64,000 nucleotides of DNA from Mesorhizobium sp. NZP2298 (GTDB taxonomy: Bacteria; Pseudomonadota; Alphaproteobacteria; Rhizobiales; Rhizobiaceae). The notes under the pieces were generated by a model. That model saw nothing but the letters and a program-made list of their open reading frames with translations. It was not told the DNA's origin and made no database searches. A program made the position numbers and the translations under genes. Within the stretch, counting starts at the first letter, position 1. Each line of letters opens with the position of its first letter. Below, piece by piece: positions 25,198 through 35,970 of this stretch. Where the stretch lies: assembly GCF_013170825.1 (NCBI RefSeq), contig NZ_CP033365.1, positions 5,096,001 through 5,160,000 on the forward strand. The letters are read 5' to 3'.

Positions 25198-25228
25198 GAA
25201 GAGACCCACCAAAAGGCGGGTCTCTTCA
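25198..25228 (+). terminator. Rho-independent terminator-like hairpin
   Basis: gaagagaccc-accaaaaggc-gggtctcttc forms a perfect 10-bp stem with a 10-base loop, 94 bases after the stop of the AhpD-like gene and before the convergent holC gene. There is no long T tract, so strength is uncertain. Confidence 0.65.
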
Positions 25229-25293
25229 TGGGCAGCCCATGCAACCGACACTCGATTGCGACCCGATCGCCATGTCGGCCGTTTCGCCGAGGC

Positions 25294-25743
25294 CTAGGCC
25301 TTGCGCTCCCAGCGGCGGTCTGATGTCTGCTGCCAGTAGGTCACGGCGTGGCCCGCGTCCTTCATCGTTTTCCAATGCACGCGGGCCGCCTCGACCTGGG
25401 CGGCGTCATGGCCGTCGAACAGGAACACGGCGCGCTCGTAACCGGCAAGATCGGGCGGTGCCGCGCCGTCGACCAGGAACCTTATCTTGGCTTCGTTGGG
25501 ATTGCCGTCGCCGGTGGTCAACAGGACAGGCTGTTCCCCGGGATAAGCCTCGCGATCGGTCGCGTGGGCCAGGAACGAATCATCGCGGAAGGTCCACAGA
25601 TGCTGGTCGAGCGCGTCGCGCCGTTCCTCGGTGCCGGTCTGCACCACGGCGCGCCAACCCCGATCGACGCTGCGCTCGAGCAGGCCCGGCAGCGCATCCT
25701 CGAGCGTCGATTCGGTCAGATGGTAGAACAGCACGTCGGCCAT
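25294..25743 (-). CDS. holC: DNA polymerase III chi subunit
   Basis: HolC links the clamp loader to SSB during replication. The 149-residue protein has the chi pattern: ADVLFYHLTESTLEDALPGL at the N-terminus, RDALDQHLWTFRDDSFLAHA in the middle and ERAVFLFDGHDAAQVEAARVHW near the end. It follows pepA directly, 9 bases from its stop, as in many proteobacteria, so the two are co-transcribed. Confidence 0.96.
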   Translation of the reverse strand: MADVLFYHLTESTLEDALPGLLERSVDRGWRAVVQTGTEERRDALDQHLWTFRDDSFLAHATDREAYPGEQPVLLTTGDGNPNEAKIRFLVDGAAPPDLAGYERAVFLFDGHDAAQVEAARVHWKTMKDAGHAVTYWQQTSDRRWERKA

Positions 25744-25752
25744 GGATCGAGG

Positions 25753-27264
25753 TCAGCTTTCGTAATGATCGCGCACCAGCCGGTCGAGCAGCCGCACGCC
25801 GAAGCCTGAACCCCATGACTGGTTGATCTCGCTCGACGGCGAGCCCATGGCCGTGCCGGCAATGTCGAGATGCGCCCAGGGCGTATCCTTGACGAAGCGC
25901 TGCAGGAACTGCGCGGCGATGATGGCGCCGCCATAGCGGCCGCCGATGTTCTTCATGTCGGCGTTCTTGGAATCAATCAGCTTGTCGTACTCGGCACCGA
26001 GCGGCATGCGCCACAGCCGCTCCTGAGTCGCCTGCCCCGCCCCCGTCAGCCTCTCCGCCAATTCGTCATTGTTGGAAAACAGGCCGGCATAGTGCAGGCC
26101 GAGCGCGACCATGATGGCGCCGGTCAGCGTCGCCAGATTGACCATGAATTTCGGCTCAAAGCGGTCGTTGCAGTACCACAGCGCGTCGGCCAGCACGAGA
26201 CGCCCCTCGGCGTCGGTATTGAGCACCTCGATGGTCTGGCCCGACATGGAGGTGACAATGTCGCCGGGACGCTGGGCATGGCCGTCGACGGCGTTCTCGA
26301 CAAGACCAATGATGCCGACGACATTGGCTTTCGCCTTGCGTGCGGCCAGGGCGTGCATGAGTCCGGTTACCGCGGCAGCGCCACCCATATCGCCCTTCAT
26401 GTCCTCCATGCCAGACGCCGGCTTCATCGAATTGCCACCGGTGTCGAAGGTGACGCCCTTGCCGACGAAGGCGACCGGGCTGTCCTTGGGCTTGCCGCCA
26501 TTCCACTGCATGATCGCCATGCGCGCGCCGCGTGGCGAGCCTTGCGCAACGCCGAGCAGCGAGCCCATGCCGAGTTTCTTCATCTCCTTCTCGGTCAGGA
26601 TCTCGACCTTGACGCCAAGCGCCTCGAGGTCCTTGGCCCGGGCAGCGAACTCGACCGGTCCCAGAATATTTGCCGGTTCGTTGACAAGGTCGCGCGCCAG
26701 AAGCACGCCGTCGACCACCGCCTCGGCATCCGCGAAGGCCTTCCTGGCGCCTGCCGGGTCGGCGGTATGGATGGTTATCTTGACCGACTTCTTCGGATCG
26801 GCCTTCACGTCATCCTTGTCCTTCCTGGTCTTGTACTTGTCGAAGGAATAGCCGCGCAGGAGGATACCAGCCGCAAGATTGGCGGCGTCCTTGCCATCAG
26901 GCGAGGCGCCGGCAAGGTCGAGCACGACGGCAACGTCGGTTGCCTTGCGCAACGAGGCTGCGATGGTGCCGCCGAGTTTCAGCCAGGCATATTCGTCGAG
27001 CCCCGACGCCTTGCCGGCGCCGATCGCGACCAGCCTGTCGAGCGACGTTGCCTGCGGCGCCAGAACCTCGACGACGCCGGCAAACTTGCCCGTGAACTCG
27101 GCCACCGGGAAGGCCCGCTCCAGCGTCTTGCCAGGATCGTACGCCGAGGCGGCGTCGCTCAGGTTGCCATCATCCGCCGACAGCACGAAAACCGTGCCCT
27201 TCCTGTTCGCCGCCGCCTGAGGCGCGGCAAATTTTGCAAAGGCGATCGACGGTCTCGGGTTCAT
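25753..27264 (-). CDS. pepA: Leucyl aminopeptidase (M17)
   Basis: A cytosolic dinuclear-metal aminopeptidase of 503 residues. The M17 catalytic region is present: [19 protein letters not shown] and the signature [17 protein letters not shown]. The N-terminal macro-like domain runs to about residue 170. I chose the Met at 27264, five bases from an AGGA site; the preceding Met is the alternative, and the longer frame adds residues with no family match. In some bacteria PepA also binds DNA, which cannot be judged here. Confidence 0.96.
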   Translation of the reverse strand: MNPRPSIAFAKFAAPQAAANRKGTVFVLSADDGNLSDAASAYDPGKTLERAFPVAEFTGKFAGVVEVLAPQATSLDRLVAIGAGKASGLDEYAWLKLGGTIAASLRKATDVAVVLDLAGASPDGKDAANLAAGILLRGYSFDKYKTRKDKDDVKADPKKSVKITIHTADPAGARKAFADAEAVVDGVLLARDLVNEPANILGPVEFAARAKDLEALGVKVEILTEKEMKKLGMGSLLGVAQGSPRGARMAIMQWNGGKPKDSPVAFVGKGVTFDTGGNSMKPASGMEDMKGDMGGAAAVTGLMHALAARKAKANVVGIIGLVENAVDGHAQRPGDIVTSMSGQTIEVLNTDAEGRLVLADALWYCNDRFEPKFMVNLATLTGAIMVALGLHYAGLFSNNDELAERLTGAGQATQERLWRMPLGAEYDKLIDSKNADMKNIGGRYGGAIIAAQFLQRFVKDTPWAHLDIAGTAMGSPSSEINQSWGSGFGVRLLDRLVRDHYES

Positions 27265-27628
27265 CATGTCCTGCTTTCGGGGATTGCGCGATGGTGCGCG
27301 AAGCGGTTTGAAGCGATCCGCGACATTTGGTCGTTTTCCGGTATTTGGCAAGACTTTGCCAAAATGGCTACCCATATGACACACGGAATCGATGGCGATT
27401 CGTCGCGGCACGGCCCCGCTTCATGCCGCAACATGTTGTTAACCATCGATGTTCGCCCTTTCTTATCCATTCCCTCCGACACTCCGGTCCACTGCGGCAC
27501 GCGACATGGGACGGGAACCGGATCGCCTGCCTGATCGAGCCCATCGGAGCCAGTTGTGCGGTCGTCGCCGGACAGCTACCCTGAGTGTGGTGGCATGATG
27601 CCGTTCGAGAAAATCGAGTAAAGCCTTC
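27265..27628. other. Divergent promoter region pepA / lptF
   Basis: A 364-base gap without a gene. The only structured sequence I see is the 7-bp inverted repeat ttggcaa-gact-ttgccaa at 27345-27362, 80 bases upstream of pepA, a possible operator for either gene. Confidence 0.45.
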
Positions 27629-28831
27629 ATGAAGGTCGTTGAACGCTACATCATGCGCCGCGCTTTCGTGGTCTTCCTGGCAGCGCTGGTCTGGACGCTG
27701 GCCATCGTGTGGACCACGCAGGTGCTGGCCAAGATCGACCTCGTCACCGACAGCGGCCAGTCGTCGCTGACCTTCTTCGAGGTCGCCGCCCTCATCCTTC
27801 CCTCGATCATACCGATCGTCGTGCCTTTCGCGCTGGTGGTAGCGGTTGCCCAGACACTCAGTGTCATGAATTCGGATTCCGAACTCGCTGTCATCAACGC
27901 GGCAGGCGCCTCGCGCTGGACGATCGTGCGGCCAATCATGCTTCTCGCCCTTGCGGCCAGCGTTTTTTCCTTTGCCGTCGACAATGGCATCGACCCCTAT
28001 GCGAGGCAGAAGAACCGCGCCCTGGTGGCGCAGTCGCGCGCCGACCTGTTGTCGCTGATCATCCAGGAAGGCACCTTCCGCAAGATCGAGGACGGCCTGT
28101 TCCTGCAGATTGGCGAGCGGCTTCCAGACAATCGGCTGGGCGGCATCTTCGTCGCCGATTCGCGCGAGGAAGGCGTCAATCTCGTCTATTATGCCAAGAC
28201 GGGCAGCATCGTCGAACGCGGCGGCGAAAAGGTGCTGATGATGAATGACGGCGTCATCCACCGCAAAACGCTGACCGGCGACCTCAGCGTCATCCGGTTC
28301 ACCTCCTATGCCTTCGACATGTCGGCCTTCATGGCGGCGGCCTCCGAGGTGACGCTGCTGCCTAAGGACCAGACAACCCAGTACCTGCTCAATCCAAGCC
28401 CCAACGACAAGAATTTCCAGCAAAGACCGCAGGAATACAGGGCCGAGATCGACCAGCGATTTTCGGAATGGACCTATTCCATGGTGTTCGCGCTTATCGC
28501 ACTCGCGGTCGCTGGCGACGCGCGCTCGCATCGTGAGGCGCGCGTCAATCCCTTGATCACGGCGATCACCATATCCCTGTTCGTGCGCTGGCTGGGTTTC
28601 TTTGCCGCCAGCAAGGCGGATGAGATTCCGCAATACGCCTATATGGTCTATGGCGTGCCCATCGTGGCTTCCGCCGTTGCCATCTGGTTCATCGTGTCGA
28701 ACCGCACCATGGAACTGCCGGTTGCCTGGGCGGACTGGATGACGAACCTGGCCAGCCGCTTCGGTGACGGCTGGAACGCCCTCAAGCTGCGTTGGTCACG
28801 GCGCGGCACTTCAGGTCAGGGGATCGGCTGA
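27629..28831 (+). CDS. lptF: LPS export permease LptF
   Basis: One of the two membrane subunits of the LptB2FG ABC transporter that extracts lipopolysaccharide from the inner membrane. The 400-residue protein has the LptF plan: three N-terminal membrane segments (YIMRRAFVVFLAALVWTLAIV and FEVAALILPSIIPIVVPFAL included), a periplasmic beta-jellyroll (residues about 125-270) and three C-terminal segments. Typical pieces are DSELAVINAAGASRW and GEKVLMMNDGVIHRK. Its stop overlaps the ATG of lptG by one base. Confidence 0.97.
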   Translation: MKVVERYIMRRAFVVFLAALVWTLAIVWTTQVLAKIDLVTDSGQSSLTFFEVAALILPSIIPIVVPFALVVAVAQTLSVMNSDSELAVINAAGASRWTIVRPIMLLALAASVFSFAVDNGIDPYARQKNRALVAQSRADLLSLIIQEGTFRKIEDGLFLQIGERLPDNRLGGIFVADSREEGVNLVYYAKTGSIVERGGEKVLMMNDGVIHRKTLTGDLSVIRFTSYAFDMSAFMAAASEVTLLPKDQTTQYLLNPSPNDKNFQQRPQEYRAEIDQRFSEWTYSMVFALIALAVAGDARSHREARVNPLITAITISLFVRWLGFFAASKADEIPQYAYMVYGVPIVASAVAIWFIVSNRTMELPVAWADWMTNLASRFGDGWNALKLRWSRRGTSGQGIG

Positions 28832-29913
28832 TGGGCTGGACACTGGGCCGTTATTTCTTCTTCCGTTACGTGACGATCACGATCTGGTTCTTCCTGGGCC
28901 TTCTGGCGCTGGTGTTCCTGATCGATTTTACCGAACTTTCCGGCCGCACCACCGGCCTGCCCGGCTTCACCTATGGAACGGCCGTTGCCATTTCGGGCCT
29001 TCGCATGCCGATGATCATGCTGCAGACGGTGCCGTTTGTCGGCCTGTTCTCGGCGATGGCAACGCTGGTGTCGCTCAACCGCCGCTACGAGCTGGTCATC
29101 GCGCGCTCCGCCGGCGTTTCCGCCTGGCAATTCCTTTTGCCATGCTGCATCGGAGCATTGCTGTTCGGCTTCGTGTCGGTCGGGCTCATCAATCCGCTCG
29201 CCGCGCACGCCTTCTCCTTGTCCGAGCAGATCGAGACCCAGTTGCGCTCCGGCAAATCGAACACGGTTTCGGCCGATGCCGCCCCCTGGATTCGTCAGAA
29301 AACCGGCTCTGGCGACACCATAATCGGCGCACGGGCCATCCTCAACCAGGGCCTGGAGATGGCCGACGCCGTCTTTTTCGTCCTCGACCAGCAAGGCAAT
29401 ATCGTCGAGCGCAAGGATGCCGCGCGCGCTTACCTGCGGGACGGTTATTGGGAATTGCAGGACGTGAAGACCTTCAAGAACGGCATCATCCAGCCCGCCG
29501 CAAGCGATCGTGTGCCGACCAATCTGAAGCCAGAATTCGTGCAGGAGCGGCTGGCGCGCCCGGAGACCATTCCATTCTACGACCTGCCCGGAAAAATCGA
29601 GGTTGCCCGTTCCTTCGGCCTCAAGGCAAATGCCTTTGCCATGCAGTTTGATTCGCTGGTGGCGTTGCCGTTCCTCCTCGTCGCCATGACGCTGATTGCG
29701 GCAACAGTTTCAATGCGATTTGCGAGGATGGGACAATCAGCAACGATGATTCTGGGTGGCGTCGTTGCCGGGTTTCTGCTTTATGTCGTTTCGGTGCTGG
29801 TGAAGGCATTCGGCGTGGCGGGGTTCGTGCCGACTGCCATAGCCGCCTGGGTGCCAGTTGTGGTAGCTATGTTCTTCGGGGTGACTTTCCTGCTATACAA
29901 GGAAGACGGCTAG
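28831..29913 (+). CDS. lptG: LPS export permease LptG
   Basis: The partner of LptF in the LPS extraction ABC transporter. The 360-residue protein starts MGWTLGRYFFFRYVTITIWF and contains LVSLNRRYELVIARSAGVSA, the coupling-helix region that contacts LptB, then a periplasmic beta-jellyroll and three C-terminal membrane segments. I chose the ATG that overlaps the lptF stop (TGATG); the longer frame begins inside lptF. Its own stop overlaps the lptD GTG. Confidence 0.96.
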   Translation: MGWTLGRYFFFRYVTITIWFFLGLLALVFLIDFTELSGRTTGLPGFTYGTAVAISGLRMPMIMLQTVPFVGLFSAMATLVSLNRRYELVIARSAGVSAWQFLLPCCIGALLFGFVSVGLINPLAAHAFSLSEQIETQLRSGKSNTVSADAAPWIRQKTGSGDTIIGARAILNQGLEMADAVFFVLDQQGNIVERKDAARAYLRDGYWELQDVKTFKNGIIQPAASDRVPTNLKPEFVQERLARPETIPFYDLPGKIEVARSFGLKANAFAMQFDSLVALPFLLVAMTLIAATVSMRFARMGQSATMILGGVVAGFLLYVVSVLVKAFGVAGFVPTAIAAWVPVVVAMFFGVTFLLYKEDG

Positions 29914-32333
29914 TGAGGGAGGCGTTTTTGCCCAGCAACAGGCAGGCCAGTTTGGCGCGCCTCTATGCGGCGAGCGCCTTGGCGTGCCTGCTTGCCTGCG
30001 GCGTTCCATTGCCTGCGTTCGCGCAGGAAGTCGGCGATGTGGCGACCAAGGTTCCGTCCGGCTCGCAAATGCTGCTGGCCGCCGATACGCTCGAGTACAA
30101 CAACGACAACCAGACCGTGACCGCTGTCGGCGGGGTCCAGATCGACTATGGCGGCAACCGCCTCGTCGCCCAGAAGGTCGTATACAACCGCAACACCAAG
30201 CGGATGGTTGCCAGCGGCAATGTCGAAATCGTCAACAGCGACGGCACCAAGATCAATTCGCAGCATATCGATATCACCGACGATTTCGCCGACGGCTTCG
30301 TCAACGCGCTTCGCGTTGAAACCGTCGACAAGGCCTATTTCGCCGCCGAAAGCGCCGAGCGCATGGGCGGCGTGCTGACCACCTTCCACAATGGTGTCTA
30401 CACCGCCTGCGAGCCATGCGAGGACAAGCCCGACAAGGCGCCGACCTGGCGCGTGAAGGCCAGGAAGATCATCTGGAACGGCGAGAAGAAGACGGTTCGC
30501 TTCGAGAATGCGAATTTCGAGTTCTTCGGCTTTCCGCTCGCCTACCTGCCGGCTTTCGAGATCGCCGACCCGACGGTGAAGCGCAAGAGCGGTTTCCTGA
30601 TCCCCAGCATCAGCTACAACAGCCATCTGGGATACAGCGTCAAGGTTCCCTACTATTTCGCACTTTCGCCGACTTATGACCTGACGGTGTCGGGAAGTGG
30701 CTACACCAAGCAGGGCTTCCTCGGAGAGGCCGAGTGGCGGCAGCGCTTCGACGATGGCCAATACAGTTTGAAGATGGCCGGCATCCAGCAGCAGGATCCC
30801 GACGCCTTCATCGACAGCGCTGGCCGCAACGTCGACTCCGGCGCCGCGGGCGACCCGAACAAGTTCCGCGGCATGATGGGCACGCAGGGACAGTTCGCAA
30901 TCAACGAGCGCTGGAATTTCGGCTGGGACGTGCTGCTGCAGACGGACAAGAACTTCTCCAACACCTACAACATCGACAAGTACAATGCCGCCGTCCACCA
31001 GTCGTCGGTCTACCTGACCGGTCTCAATGGCCGTAACTATTTCGACGTGCGCGCCATGCATTTCGAGGTTCAGGAAGATACGCTCAACAGCAATCCCGCG
31101 GCGCGAAGCGGCCAGCAGCCCTGGGTGCTGCCCTCGCTGGATTATGCATACATCCCCGATGCGTCCATCGCAGGCGGTCAGTTGTCGATGAACGTCAATA
31201 CGCGGGTGATCCGCCGCGATGATCTCGATGAGGCTTTCGAGACGCCATACAATGCCAGCACGCCGGTGCAGCGCGTGCGCGGCATCGCAGGTGAGTCCAG
31301 CCGCCTCACGGCCGAAGCGGAATGGAAGCGGTCCTTCGTCACCGACGACGGACTGGTGCTGACTCCGTTGCTGGCGCTGCAGGGCGATGTCGACTACCTC
31401 AACGCGTCGTCGGGATCGCTCGCAGCCGTCAACCAGATGGCGACGAATTTGGGCGAGCAGGACAACATGCGTTCGTCGTTTGCCCGTTACATGGCAACAG
31501 CGGGCCTCGAAATGCGTTGGCCGATGCTGTTTTCGATGGCGAGCGGGTCGAGCCATGTCATCGAGCCGATGGCGCAGGTATTCCTGCGTCCGAACGAACA
31601 GTATGTCGGCGGCCTCGCCGTCCCCAATGAAGACGCCCAGAGCATGGTTTTCGATGCGACCACGCTCTTCGAACGCGACAAGTTCTCCGGTTACGATCGC
31701 GTGGAAGGCGGCTCGCGCGCCAATGTCGGGTTCCGCTATTCCGGCTCCTACATCAACGGCTGGGGTACCAATGCGATTTTCGGCCAGTCCTACCAGATTG
31801 GCGGTGACAACTCCTTCGCCGCGCCGGATCTGGTCAATGTCGGCGCCTATTCGGGCCTTCAGAACACCAAGTCCGACTATGTCGGTCTGTTTGGCATCAA
31901 CAGCCCGAATGGATTCGCGGCTTCCATCAGCGGTCGCTTCGACGAACAGACCTTCGATATCCGCCGCGCCGAGGTGAAGGCCGCTTATTCGGGCCTGCCG
32001 GTGTCGTTGAGTGCCAAGTACGCCTTTATCCAGGCCCAGCCGCTCTATGGCTTCACGACCGACCGTCATGAGGTCACGCTGGGTGCATCCACGCACCTTG
32101 CCGAGAACTGGCGCGTGTTCGGGACAGGAACCTACGACCTGCAGGAAAGCCTGTTGGTCAAGGATGGAGTCGGCTTCGCCTACAACGATTCCTGCTTCAC
32201 CTATCTGATGACGTACTCGCAGTCGCGTGACCTGAACACCAGGGAAGTGACACAGAGCATCGGCTTCAATCTGTCGTTCCGCACCCTCGGCGACTTCGGC
32301 TCGTCGACCAGCGCGATCGACACCATCCAGTAG
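29913..32333 (+). CDS. lptD: LPS-assembly outer-membrane protein LptD
   Basis: LptD, with LptE, inserts LPS into the outer leaflet. The protein is about 800 residues with a signal peptide (AASALACLLACGVPLPAFA), an N-terminal OstA jellyroll (SQMLLAADTLEYNNDNQTVT, NSDGTKINSQHIDITDDF) that docks to LptA, and a C-terminal LptD barrel (from about residue 200, including GYSVKVPYYFALSPTYD). The GTG at 29913 overlaps the lptG stop; a TTG at 29928 with GGGAGG five to six bases upstream is a good alternative start. A CEPC motif (residues about 165-168) sits in the linker, and only two other cysteines are evident, so the disulfide pattern differs from E. coli. Confidence 0.96.
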   Translation: MREAFLPSNRQASLARLYAASALACLLACGVPLPAFAQEVGDVATKVPSGSQMLLAADTLEYNNDNQTVTAVGGVQIDYGGNRLVAQKVVYNRNTKRMVASGNVEIVNSDGTKINSQHIDITDDFADGFVNALRVETVDKAYFAAESAERMGGVLTTFHNGVYTACEPCEDKPDKAPTWRVKARKIIWNGEKKTVRFENANFEFFGFPLAYLPAFEIADPTVKRKSGFLIPSISYNSHLGYSVKVPYYFALSPTYDLTVSGSGYTKQGFLGEAEWRQRFDDGQYSLKMAGIQQQDPDAFIDSAGRNVDSGAAGDPNKFRGMMGTQGQFAINERWNFGWDVLLQTDKNFSNTYNIDKYNAAVHQSSVYLTGLNGRNYFDVRAMHFEVQEDTLNSNPAARSGQQPWVLPSLDYAYIPDASIAGGQLSMNVNTRVIRRDDLDEAFETPYNASTPVQRVRGIAGESSRLTAEAEWKRSFVTDDGLVLTPLLALQGDVDYLNASSGSLAAVNQMATNLGEQDNMRSSFARYMATAGLEMRWPMLFSMASGSSHVIEPMAQVFLRPNEQYVGGLAVPNEDAQSMVFDATTLFERDKFSGYDRVEGGSRANVGFRYSGSYINGWGTNAIFGQSYQIGGDNSFAAPDLVNVGAYSGLQNTKSDYVGLFGINSPNGFAASISGRFDEQTFDIRRAEVKAAYSGLPVSLSAKYAFIQAQPLYGFTTDRHEVTLGASTHLAENWRVFGTGTYDLQESLLVKDGVGFAYNDSCFTYLMTYSQSRDLNTREVTQSIGFNLSFRTLGDFGSSTSAIDTIQ

Positions 32334-32421
32334 TCGGCGACATCGTTTCGCCGCATAGGGCTGGCACGGATTCGCGCACCCGGAAGAGGACGAAATTGGG
32401 CGGAACCGGGATAGAATTGGG

Positions 32422-33357
32422 ATGCTAATGATGAGGAAATACCTCTTTTCAGCAGGGTTCGCGCTGCTTGTGGCGGCGACATCCGTGTCGATGACCGTCA
32501 TGACGCCGCCGGCCTTCGCCAGCGAGATCAAATACGTCGTCAACGACATACCAATCACGTCAGGCGATATCGCGCATCGTGCCGCCTTCCTGAAACTGCA
32601 GCACAAGAAGGGGGGCGACGCCGCCCAGGAAATGATCGATCAGACGCTACGCCTTGCCGAAGCCAGGCGGCTTGGCATCCGCATCAGCGACGCGCAGGTC
32701 GAGGCTGCCTATCAGCGCTTTGCTTCCAGCAACAAGATGCAACTCAGCCAACTCGACGGCGTCATGGAAAAATCCGGAGTCGGCAAGGACCACTTCAAGG
32801 AGTTCATCCGCGCCCAGATGGCCTGGAACCAGGCCTTGAGCGCGCGTTACCGTTCCGGAGAAGGCGGCAGCGTGACCGAGCAGGACGCGGTCAGGCGCAT
32901 GCTCGACAAGGGCGGGGCCAAGCCAAGCGCCACCGAGTACATGCTGCAGCAGGTCATCTTCGTCGTGCCGGCCGCCGAACGCAGCGCGACGCTGGCCAAG
33001 CGCAAGCGCGAGGCTGACGCCATGCGCGCCCGCTTCAACGGTTGCAATACGACGCGCGAGTTCGCCAAGGGCCTGATCGACGTCACCGTTCGCGATCTGG
33101 GCCGGGTTCTGGCGCCGCAACTGCCGCCGGACTGGGCCGAGCAGATCAAGGCCACCAAGGTTGGCGGCGCCACTGTCACGCGCGAAACCGAGCGCGGCGT
33201 CGAGTTCATCGGCATCTGCTCGTCGCGCGAAGTGTCCGACGACAAGACCGCCCAGATGGTGTTCCAGAGCGAAGGCTCCAACGACAAGGCGGCCGACGAT
33301 CTCAGCAAGAAATATGTCGACGAGCTGAAGGCGAAAGCCCGCATCGTCAAGCGCTGA
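32422..33357 (+). CDS. SurA-like periplasmic chaperone, lptD-linked
   Basis: A 311-residue exported protein (signal [21 protein letters not shown]). Its first part matches the SurA N-terminal domain: [40 protein letters not shown] and [19 protein letters not shown]. The C-terminal half is the place of the parvulin domains but lacks the clear GGDLG-type and HxIL-type rotamase motifs, so isomerase activity is doubtful. The order lptD-surA-pdxA-ksgA is the same as in E. coli, which supports a role in outer-membrane protein folding. Three Met codons sit near the start; the first is used. Confidence 0.9.
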   Translation: MLMMRKYLFSAGFALLVAATSVSMTVMTPPAFASEIKYVVNDIPITSGDIAHRAAFLKLQHKKGGDAAQEMIDQTLRLAEARRLGIRISDAQVEAAYQRFASSNKMQLSQLDGVMEKSGVGKDHFKEFIRAQMAWNQALSARYRSGEGGSVTEQDAVRRMLDKGGAKPSATEYMLQQVIFVVPAAERSATLAKRKREADAMRARFNGCNTTREFAKGLIDVTVRDLGRVLAPQLPPDWAEQIKATKVGGATVTRETERGVEFIGICSSREVSDDKTAQMVFQSEGSNDKAADDLSKKYVDELKAKARIVKR

Positions 33358-33358
33358 C

Positions 33359-34387
33359 GTGAGCAGCGCGATGAAGGCGCTGGCGCTGAGCGTTGGCGAT
33401 CCGTCCGGCATCGGCCCCGAAATCGCTATCGCCGCCTTCCTGGCGCGCGAGGCAATCGGCTTGCCCGCATTCTATCTTTTGGCTGATCCGGCGCTGATCG
33501 CATCGCGGGCAAACCACCTCGGCGTGTCGGTGCCGATCGTCGAGACAACACCGGCGCAAACGGCGCAAATTTTCGTCGATAGCCTGCCGGTCGTTCCACT
33601 GGCCGCCCGGTTCATCGACAGCCCCGGCAGGCCGGATCCGGCCAATGCGGCGGGCACGATCGAGGCGATCGACCGCGCTGTCGCCGCTTGCCTCGCCGGC
33701 GACGCCGCTGCCGTGGTCACCTGCCCTATCGCCAAAAAGCCGCTCTACGATGCCGGGTTCCGCTTTCCCGGCCATACCGAGTATCTGGCGCATCTGGCGG
33801 CCCGGCACAGTGGTATCGAGGTGACGCCGGTCATGATGCTGGCAGGCCCTGATCTGCGCACCGTTCCCGTTACCATCCACATCGCGCTGGCCGAGGTGCC
33901 GAAGTCCCTGACCACCGAATTGATCGTGGCGACCGCGCGCATCACCGCCACCGACCTCGCCAGTCGCTTCGGCATAGCCAGGCCGAGGCTTGCCATTGCC
34001 GGCCTCAATCCGCATGCCGGCGAAGGCGGCTCCATGGGCCAGGAAGATGAACGTGTGGTGCGCCCGGCGGTCGACATCCTGCGCGCCGAGGGCATCGATG
34101 CTTTCGGACCTCTGCCGGCCGACACGCTGTTCCATGCCCGGGCGCGGGCGGGCTATGATGTAGCGCTGTGCATGTATCACGACCAGGCCTTGATCCCGGC
34201 CAAGGCACTGGCCTTCGACGAAGCGGTCAACGTCACGCTCGGCCTGCCCTTCATCCGCACGTCGCCCGATCATGGCACCGCCTTCGACATCGCCGGCAAG
34301 GGCATTGCGCGGCCCGATAGCCTGATCGCCGCATTGAAGCTCGCCAGACGGCTCGCCGACATCGACAACATGGCCGCGGCCGCATGA
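33359..34387 (+). CDS. pdxA: 4-hydroxythreonine-4-phosphate dehydrogenase
   Basis: PdxA oxidises 4-phosphohydroxy-L-threonine in the DXP-dependent pyridoxal phosphate pathway. The 342-residue protein has family motifs [60 protein letters not shown] and [16 protein letters not shown], with the metal-binding His residues. The start is GTG one base after the SurA-like gene stop; an ATG four codons on is possible. The window holds no other pdx gene. Confidence 0.97.
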   Translation: MSSAMKALALSVGDPSGIGPEIAIAAFLAREAIGLPAFYLLADPALIASRANHLGVSVPIVETTPAQTAQIFVDSLPVVPLAARFIDSPGRPDPANAAGTIEAIDRAVAACLAGDAAAVVTCPIAKKPLYDAGFRFPGHTEYLAHLAARHSGIEVTPVMMLAGPDLRTVPVTIHIALAEVPKSLTTELIVATARITATDLASRFGIARPRLAIAGLNPHAGEGGSMGQEDERVVRPAVDILRAEGIDAFGPLPADTLFHARARAGYDVALCMYHDQALIPAKALAFDEAVNVTLGLPFIRTSPDHGTAFDIAGKGIARPDSLIAALKLARRLADIDNMAAAA

Positions 34388-34412
34388 GCGCTCCCGTTTC
34401 GGATCCGAACGC

Positions 34413-35252
34413 ATGAGCATCGACGGGCTGCCGCCGCTGCGCGATGTCATCGAGCGCCATGGGCTGCAGGCAAAAAAAGCGCTCGGCCAGAATTTCCTGC
34501 TCGATCTCAATTTGACGGGCAAGATCGCACGCAGCGCCGGCGACCTGACAAACGCAGCGGTGATCGAGGTTGGTCCGGGGCCTGGCGGCCTGACAAGAGC
34601 GCTGCTTGCCAACGGCGCCCGCCGGGTTGTCGCCATCGAGCGCGACGAGCGCTGCCTGGCGGCACTGGCCGAAGTCTCCGCTCACTATCCCGGCCGGCTG
34701 GAGGTGATTTCCGGCGACGCGCTGAAGACCGACTTCGCCGCCCTCGCCGCGGCAGCGGCCGGAGATGGTGGCATGGTGAGGATTGTGGCCAACCTGCCCT
34801 ACAATATCGGCACGGAATTGCTCGTCCGCTGGCTGACTGTGATGGACTGGCCGCCCTTCTACGCCTCGATGACGCTGATGTTCCAACGTGAGGTGGCCCA
34901 GCGCATCGTCGCCGCGCCTGGCAGCGATGCCTATGGCAGGCTTGGCGTGCTGGCCGGCTGGCGCACGCAAGCCAGGATTGCCTTCGACGTGCCGCCCCAG
35001 GCATTCACGCCGCCGCCCAAGGTCACCTCTTCGGTGGTGCATCTGGAGCCGCGCACGACACCCTTGCCCACTGACGTGAAGAAACTCGGGCGCGTCACCG
35101 AAGCCGCCTTCGGCCAACGCCGGAAGATGTTGCGACAGAGCGTGAAAAGCCTGGGCGGCGAGGCCTTGCTCGAGCGTGCGGGCATCGACCCGACAAGACG
35201 CGCCGAAACGCTTAGCGTCGAGGAATTTGTGCGGCTGACGAACGCAGTGTAG
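34413..35252 (+). CDS. ksgA: 16S rRNA dimethyladenosine transferase (KsgA/RsmA)
   Basis: Dimethylates A1518 and A1519 near the 3' end of 16S rRNA and checks small-subunit maturation. The 279-residue protein has [22 protein letters not shown] motif [16 protein letters not shown], catalytic [14 protein letters not shown] and [11 protein letters not shown], then the C-terminal domain ending [12 protein letters not shown]. It is the last gene of the lptF-to-ksgA rightward run, 25 bases after pdxA, and converges on gmk. Confidence 0.97.
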   Translation: MSIDGLPPLRDVIERHGLQAKKALGQNFLLDLNLTGKIARSAGDLTNAAVIEVGPGPGGLTRALLANGARRVVAIERDERCLAALAEVSAHYPGRLEVISGDALKTDFAALAAAAAGDGGMVRIVANLPYNIGTELLVRWLTVMDWPPFYASMTLMFQREVAQRIVAAPGSDAYGRLGVLAGWRTQARIAFDVPPQAFTPPPKVTSSVVHLEPRTTPLPTDVKKLGRVTEAAFGQRRKMLRQSVKSLGGEALLERAGIDPTRRAETLSVEEFVRLTNAV

Positions 35253-35292
35253 CTCTTTTCTCACCGTCTACGGGGAGAGAAGCAGAGAGGCC

Positions 35293-35967
35293 TCACTCCG
35301 TCTTCTCGTCCAGCAAGCCGGAGACGAAATCGAACAGACCGGGCCGGCGGTCCCGCCGCAATCGTTCGGCGACGACGATGCCGCGCACCTCGGCGAAGGC
35401 GCGGTCGAGATCGTCATTGACGATGACGAAATCATATTCCTTCCAGTGCTCGATCTCATTGCGGGCGTTCTTCAGCCGCGTCTCGATCACCGCTTCCTGG
35501 TCCTCGGCGCGGCGTTTCAACCGCGCCTTCAATTCCTTCATCGAGGGCGGCAGGATGAAGATCGAGACGATATCGGCACGCATCTTCTCCTTGAGCTGCT
35601 GGGCGCCTTGCCAGTCGATGTCGAACAGCATGTCGCGGCCCTGCGCCAGCGCCAGTTCCGCGGGTTCGCGCGGTGTCGCATAGCAATTGCCGTGCACTTC
35701 CGCCCACTCCAGCAGTGCATCGGAATCACGCAGCCGCTCGAACTCGCGCATGGTGCGGAAATGGTAGTGAACACCCTCGATTTCAGAGCCGCGGCGCGGC
35801 CTGGTGGTGACCGAGACCGACAATTCGAGGCTGGAATCGCTTTCCAGAAGGTTGCGCGCGATCGTGGACTTGCCGGCACCGGATGGCGACGACAAGACGA
35901 GCATCAGCCCCCGGCGGCGAATGCGGCCTCCCAAATCCCTGGGAACCATCGGTTCCTTGGCAACCAT
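35293..35967 (-). CDS. gmk: Guanylate kinase
   Basis: Phosphorylates GMP to GDP. The 224-residue protein has the P-loop [19 protein letters not shown], the GMP-binding [21 protein letters not shown] and the guanylate kinase signature continuing to [13 protein letters not shown]. The lid region follows ([20 protein letters not shown]). It follows the YicC gene by three bases, the common yicC-gmk order in alphaproteobacteria. Confidence 0.98.
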   Translation of the reverse strand: MVAKEPMVPRDLGGRIRRRGLMLVLSSPSGAGKSTIARNLLESDSSLELSVSVTTRPRRGSEIEGVHYHFRTMREFERLRDSDALLEWAEVHGNCYATPREPAELALAQGRDMLFDIDWQGAQQLKEKMRADIVSIFILPPSMKELKARLKRRAEDQEAVIETRLKNARNEIEHWKEYDFVIVNDDLDRAFAEVRGIVVAERLRRDRRPGLFDFVSGLLDEKTE

Positions 35968-35970
35968 CGG

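Noticed and set aside
25870..27534. A 554-residue plus-strand frame opposite pepA
   Set aside because: pepA on the minus strand has the M17 signature; this is a mirror frame.
29910..32606. An 898-residue antisense frame opposite lptD
   Set aside because: lptD is unmistakable on the plus strand; the antisense frame has the Arg/Asp/Gly composition of a mirror frame in GC-rich DNA.
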